Position numbers and translations under genes: made by a program. Positions 38,878 through 40,594 of a stretch of 40,594 nt of DNA are shown one piece after another. The DNA comes from JBFXAN01 sp050184225 (GTDB lineage: Bacteria; Chloroflexota; Dehalococcoidia; CAUJGQ01): assembly GCA_050184225.1 (NCBI GenBank), contig JBFXAN010000050.1, forward strand, positions 1 to 40,594, written 5' to 3'. Each line of letters begins with the position of its first letter. Position 1 is the first letter of the stretch. Under the pieces are notes generated by a model. The model saw only the letters and a list, made by a program, of their open reading frames with translations, searched no databases and had not been told where the DNA came from.

Positions 38878-38950
38878 CCCTGGGAGCGCGGACATCCTGA
38901 CTGCAATGGCATCCAAGTACCATGCGGACAGGATGTCCGCGCTCCCAGGG
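38878..38950. repeat. Dispersed hairpin repeat, family A, copy 3
   Basis: A perfect 22-bp inverted repeat (38878-38899, beginning CCCTGGGAGCGCGG, with 38929-38950) around a 29-nt loop, between the ArsO-like gene and the MFS gene. The outer ends match copies 1 and 2. Confidence 0.85.
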
Positions 38951-38959
38951 GGGCGGCGG

Positions 38960-40465
38960 TCAGGCGCGCGGGCCGGCCGTGACCGGAACGAACGAGGTGT
39001 CACTCTCCTTGCTGCCGCAGCCGCAGCCGGATTGGCCGGCGGCTTTGGCCTCGGCGTCGAGGACGCAGCAGGCGTCGCTGGATGCGGGGGCGGGGCCGCC
39101 GCAGCAGGCCGAGGCTTCGGCCTGTGCAGATGACGCGGCGGTCGCGGTGATGTCGATGACATCGATAATGGCCGGCGTTGAACCGCAGCAGGCGCTGACG
39201 GGTTCGGCAGCGGATTCGCCGGTGGGGCCGCTGCAAACGCCGGTTTCCGGGAGGGTCAGTTCGACCCGCGACGCGGCCTCGTGGTCGCCGGTGAGAGCGG
39301 CGGTGACGGAGCGAACCTGCTCGTAGCCGGTGAGCAGGAGGAAGGTGGGGGCGCGGCCGTAGCTCTTCATGCCGACGGTGTAGAAGTCCGGCTCCGGGTG
39401 GCTGAGCTCGTAGAAGCCGTGGGGCGGCACGGTGCCGCAGCTATGGACGTTGGGGTCGATCAGGGTTGCGAGGGCGGTCGGGCTCTCGACAACGGCGTCG
39501 AGGTCGAGCCGCAATTCGCGGGTGAGGGAGAGGTTTGGACGGAAGCCGGTGGCGGCGATGATCTCGTCGAACGGTCCGATCGCGCGGTCCTCGCCTTCGA
39601 CTTCGATGCCGACGCTGGTGGCGTGCAGGGCGGCGATGCGGAAGCCGGCGGCGAGCTCGATCGCGCCGGCATCGACCAGCGCGCGCAGGCGGCTGCCGAG
39701 GGCACCGCGAGCGGGGAGCTGATCGTCCTGACCGCCGCCGTAGAGATCACCCGCGACCCCACCGCGGATTGCCCAGGTGATCCGCGTGCCGGGGACTTCG
39801 GCGGCCAGGGCTGCCAGATCGAGGAGGGCGTTGAAGGCGGAGTGGCCGCTGCCGACGACGAGGAGGCGCTTCCCGGCGTAGCGCTCGCGGGCGTCGCCGA
39901 GGACGTCGGGGATGCCGTTGGCGATGTGTTCAGCGACGCAGGTTTCGCCGATGGCGAGGAGGCCGTTCGCGCCGAGGGGGGTGGGGGAGGTCCAGGTGCC
40001 GGAGGCGTCGATCACGGCGCGGGCGAGGATCTGATCGAAGGCGCCGTTGCCGCGCTGGACGTAGATGACGAAGGGGGCGTGCTCGCGTTCCGAGGTCTTC
40101 AGCTTGTCGAAGCCCTGCCGCGCGACGGAGACGACGCGGGTGTTGTATTGGATGTGCGGGGCGACCGGCGGAAGCTGCGCAAGAGGGAGCAGATAGCGGT
40201 CGAGGAGGTCGTCGCCGGTGGGGAGATCGTCGGCCGGCGGGGCAGACCAGCCGGCGGCTTCGAGTAGCGCGAGGGACGCGGGGTCGACGACGTAGCGCCA
40301 GGGGGAGAAGAGGCGGACGTGGCCCCACTCGCGGATGCTAGCGCCGGCGGTGGCGCCGGCTTCGAGGACGACGGGGGGTTCGCCGCGGCTGAGGAGATGG
40401 GCGGCGGCGGCGAGGCCGACTGGTCCGGCACCGATGACGGCGACTGGCAATGTGTTCGTGGACAT
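38960..40465 (-). CDS. arsO: ArsO-like flavin monooxygenase with cysteine-rich C-terminal tail
   Basis: A 501-aa FAD/NAD(P)-binding protein. VAVIGAGPVGLAAAAHLLSRGE near the N-terminus is the FAD fold, LLVVGSGHSAFNALLDL near 200 is the NADPH fold, and IIAATGFRPN is the late motif. The last 95 residues (407-501) add nine cysteines, mostly pairs: C426-C427, C454-C455, C466-C467 and C481/C483, resembling soft-metal or As(III) ligands. ArsO-type monooxygenases are known in ars operons, but their reaction is not settled. GAGAGGAA lies six bases before the ATG at 40465 and the palindromic operator is 16 nt upstream of the start. Confidence 0.78.
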   Translation of the reverse strand: MSTNTLPVAVIGAGPVGLAAAAHLLSRGEPPVVLEAGATAGASIREWGHVRLFSPWRYVVDPASLALLEAAGWSAPPADDLPTGDDLLDRYLLPLAQLPPVAPHIQYNTRVVSVARQGFDKLKTSEREHAPFVIYVQRGNGAFDQILARAVIDASGTWTSPTPLGANGLLAIGETCVAEHIANGIPDVLGDARERYAGKRLLVVGSGHSAFNALLDLAALAAEVPGTRITWAIRGGVAGDLYGGGQDDQLPARGALGSRLRALVDAGAIELAAGFRIAALHATSVGIEVEGEDRAIGPFDEIIAATGFRPNLSLTRELRLDLDAVVESPTALATLIDPNVHSCGTVPPHGFYELSHPEPDFYTVGMKSYGRAPTFLLLTGYEQVRSVTAALTGDHEAASRVELTLPETGVCSGPTGESAAEPVSACCGSTPAIIDVIDITATAASSAQAEASACCGGPAPASSDACCVLDAEAKAAGQSGCGCGSKESDTSFVPVTAGPRA

Positions 40466-40481
40466 GATGTTCCTCTCGTTC

Positions 40482-40499
40482 TATCGGATTTTTCCGATA
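40482..40499. promoter_or_regulatory. Palindromic operator upstream of the ArsO-like gene
   Basis: TATCGGA (40482-40488), TTTT, TCCGATA (40493-40499), identical in its arms and spacing to the core of the site at 30190-30211. Its edge is 16 bp from the ArsO-like ATG, where a repressor would block transcription or leader synthesis. Beyond it, 40501-40594 holds only a small GGCGC/GCGCC hairpin (40505-40520) and no gene start. Confidence 0.75.
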
Positions 40500-40594
40500 T
40501 GAAAGGCGCGGAAATGCGCCGCTTGCTGATTCGATGGCCCGGCGATGCCGGGTGGTGGAGGAGTGCGGGCAACCGTGATAGTTGACCGCACACC

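Noticed and set aside
37270..39162. 630-codon minus-strand reading frame
   Set aside because: Arg/Pro-rich shadow of the MFS, DUF2269 and ArsO-like genes; no ribosome binding site or family pattern.
39281..40267. 328-codon plus-strand reading frame
   Set aside because: Antisense Gly/Asp/Val-rich shadow of the ArsO-like gene.

Overview
The window is a GC-rich bacterial chromosome segment (about two thirds G+C by eye). It has dense gene packing, many 1-11 nt gene overlaps, GTG and TTG starts, and high-GC codon use throughout. Two F420-type (DDN-like) nitroreductases, a Tat-type signal peptide, a SecA paralogue, CaiB/BaiF CoA-transferases, DUF350 and DUF2269 membrane proteins and GC-rich dispersed hairpin repeats together suggest Chloroflexota (Thermomicrobia-like) or, less likely, an actinobacterium. 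This is inference: there is no rRNA or other phylogenetic marker. I saw no tRNA, rRNA, CRISPR array, prophage or intact insertion sequence.

Layout. 1-9.4 kb is small-molecule metabolism: an amidohydrolase with a tandem GNAT protein, a trans-aconitate-type methyltransferase, a metallo-beta-lactamase-fold hydrolase, an unusual 62-aa peptide gene, a VOC protein, a fumarylacetoacetase-family hydrolase, an F420-type oxidoreductase, a GH13 amylase and a chloramphenicol-phosphotransferase-like kinase. 9.4-13.3 kb is a tight run of a MetE-like protein and two CaiB/BaiF CoA-transferases, of which only the second seems to keep the catalytic Asp. 13.3-20.3 kb is the most unusual block: a transglutaminase-fold protein, a split pair of PaaK-like adenylating proteins (one degenerate, one intact), a GNAT-like protein and a divergent 898-aa SecA paralogue, overlapping or nearly abutting. 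It is followed by a lipoprotein with a Ser/Gly/Arg-rich tail, an unrecognised 365-aa protein and a convergent DUF350 membrane protein (20.3-22.7 kb).

22.9-27.4 kb has a GlcD-GlcE fusion, a compact toxin-antitoxin cassette (Phd-like, DUF433, DUF5615) and a TcuA-like flavoprotein. 27.8-32.5 kb is an arsenic module: arsR-aqpS-arsC, a small protein, a 57-aa Cys-rich protein behind a near-perfect operator, and an ABCG-type transporter followed by a second copy of the small protein. At 37.6-40.5 kb an MFS transporter and a flavoprotein with a nine-cysteine tail lie behind the same operator motif (TATCGGA-N4-TCCGATA), so the two loci are probably co-regulated. Between them are DinB, GNAT, PyrE-like, thaumatin-like, second F420-type, MarR, cupin and DUF2269 genes. 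The MarR gene and the cupin gene diverge from a perfect 40-bp palindrome.

Two families of intergenic inverted repeats recur: CCTGGGAGCGCGG...CCGCGCTCCCAGG (three copies) and a C-rich CCCCGGCCCCTC unit (three sites, one of them a 42-bp inverted pair). The best candidate for something undescribed is the transglutaminase-fold / split adenylase / acyltransferase / SecA cluster, with the operator-linked two-locus arsenic module second.
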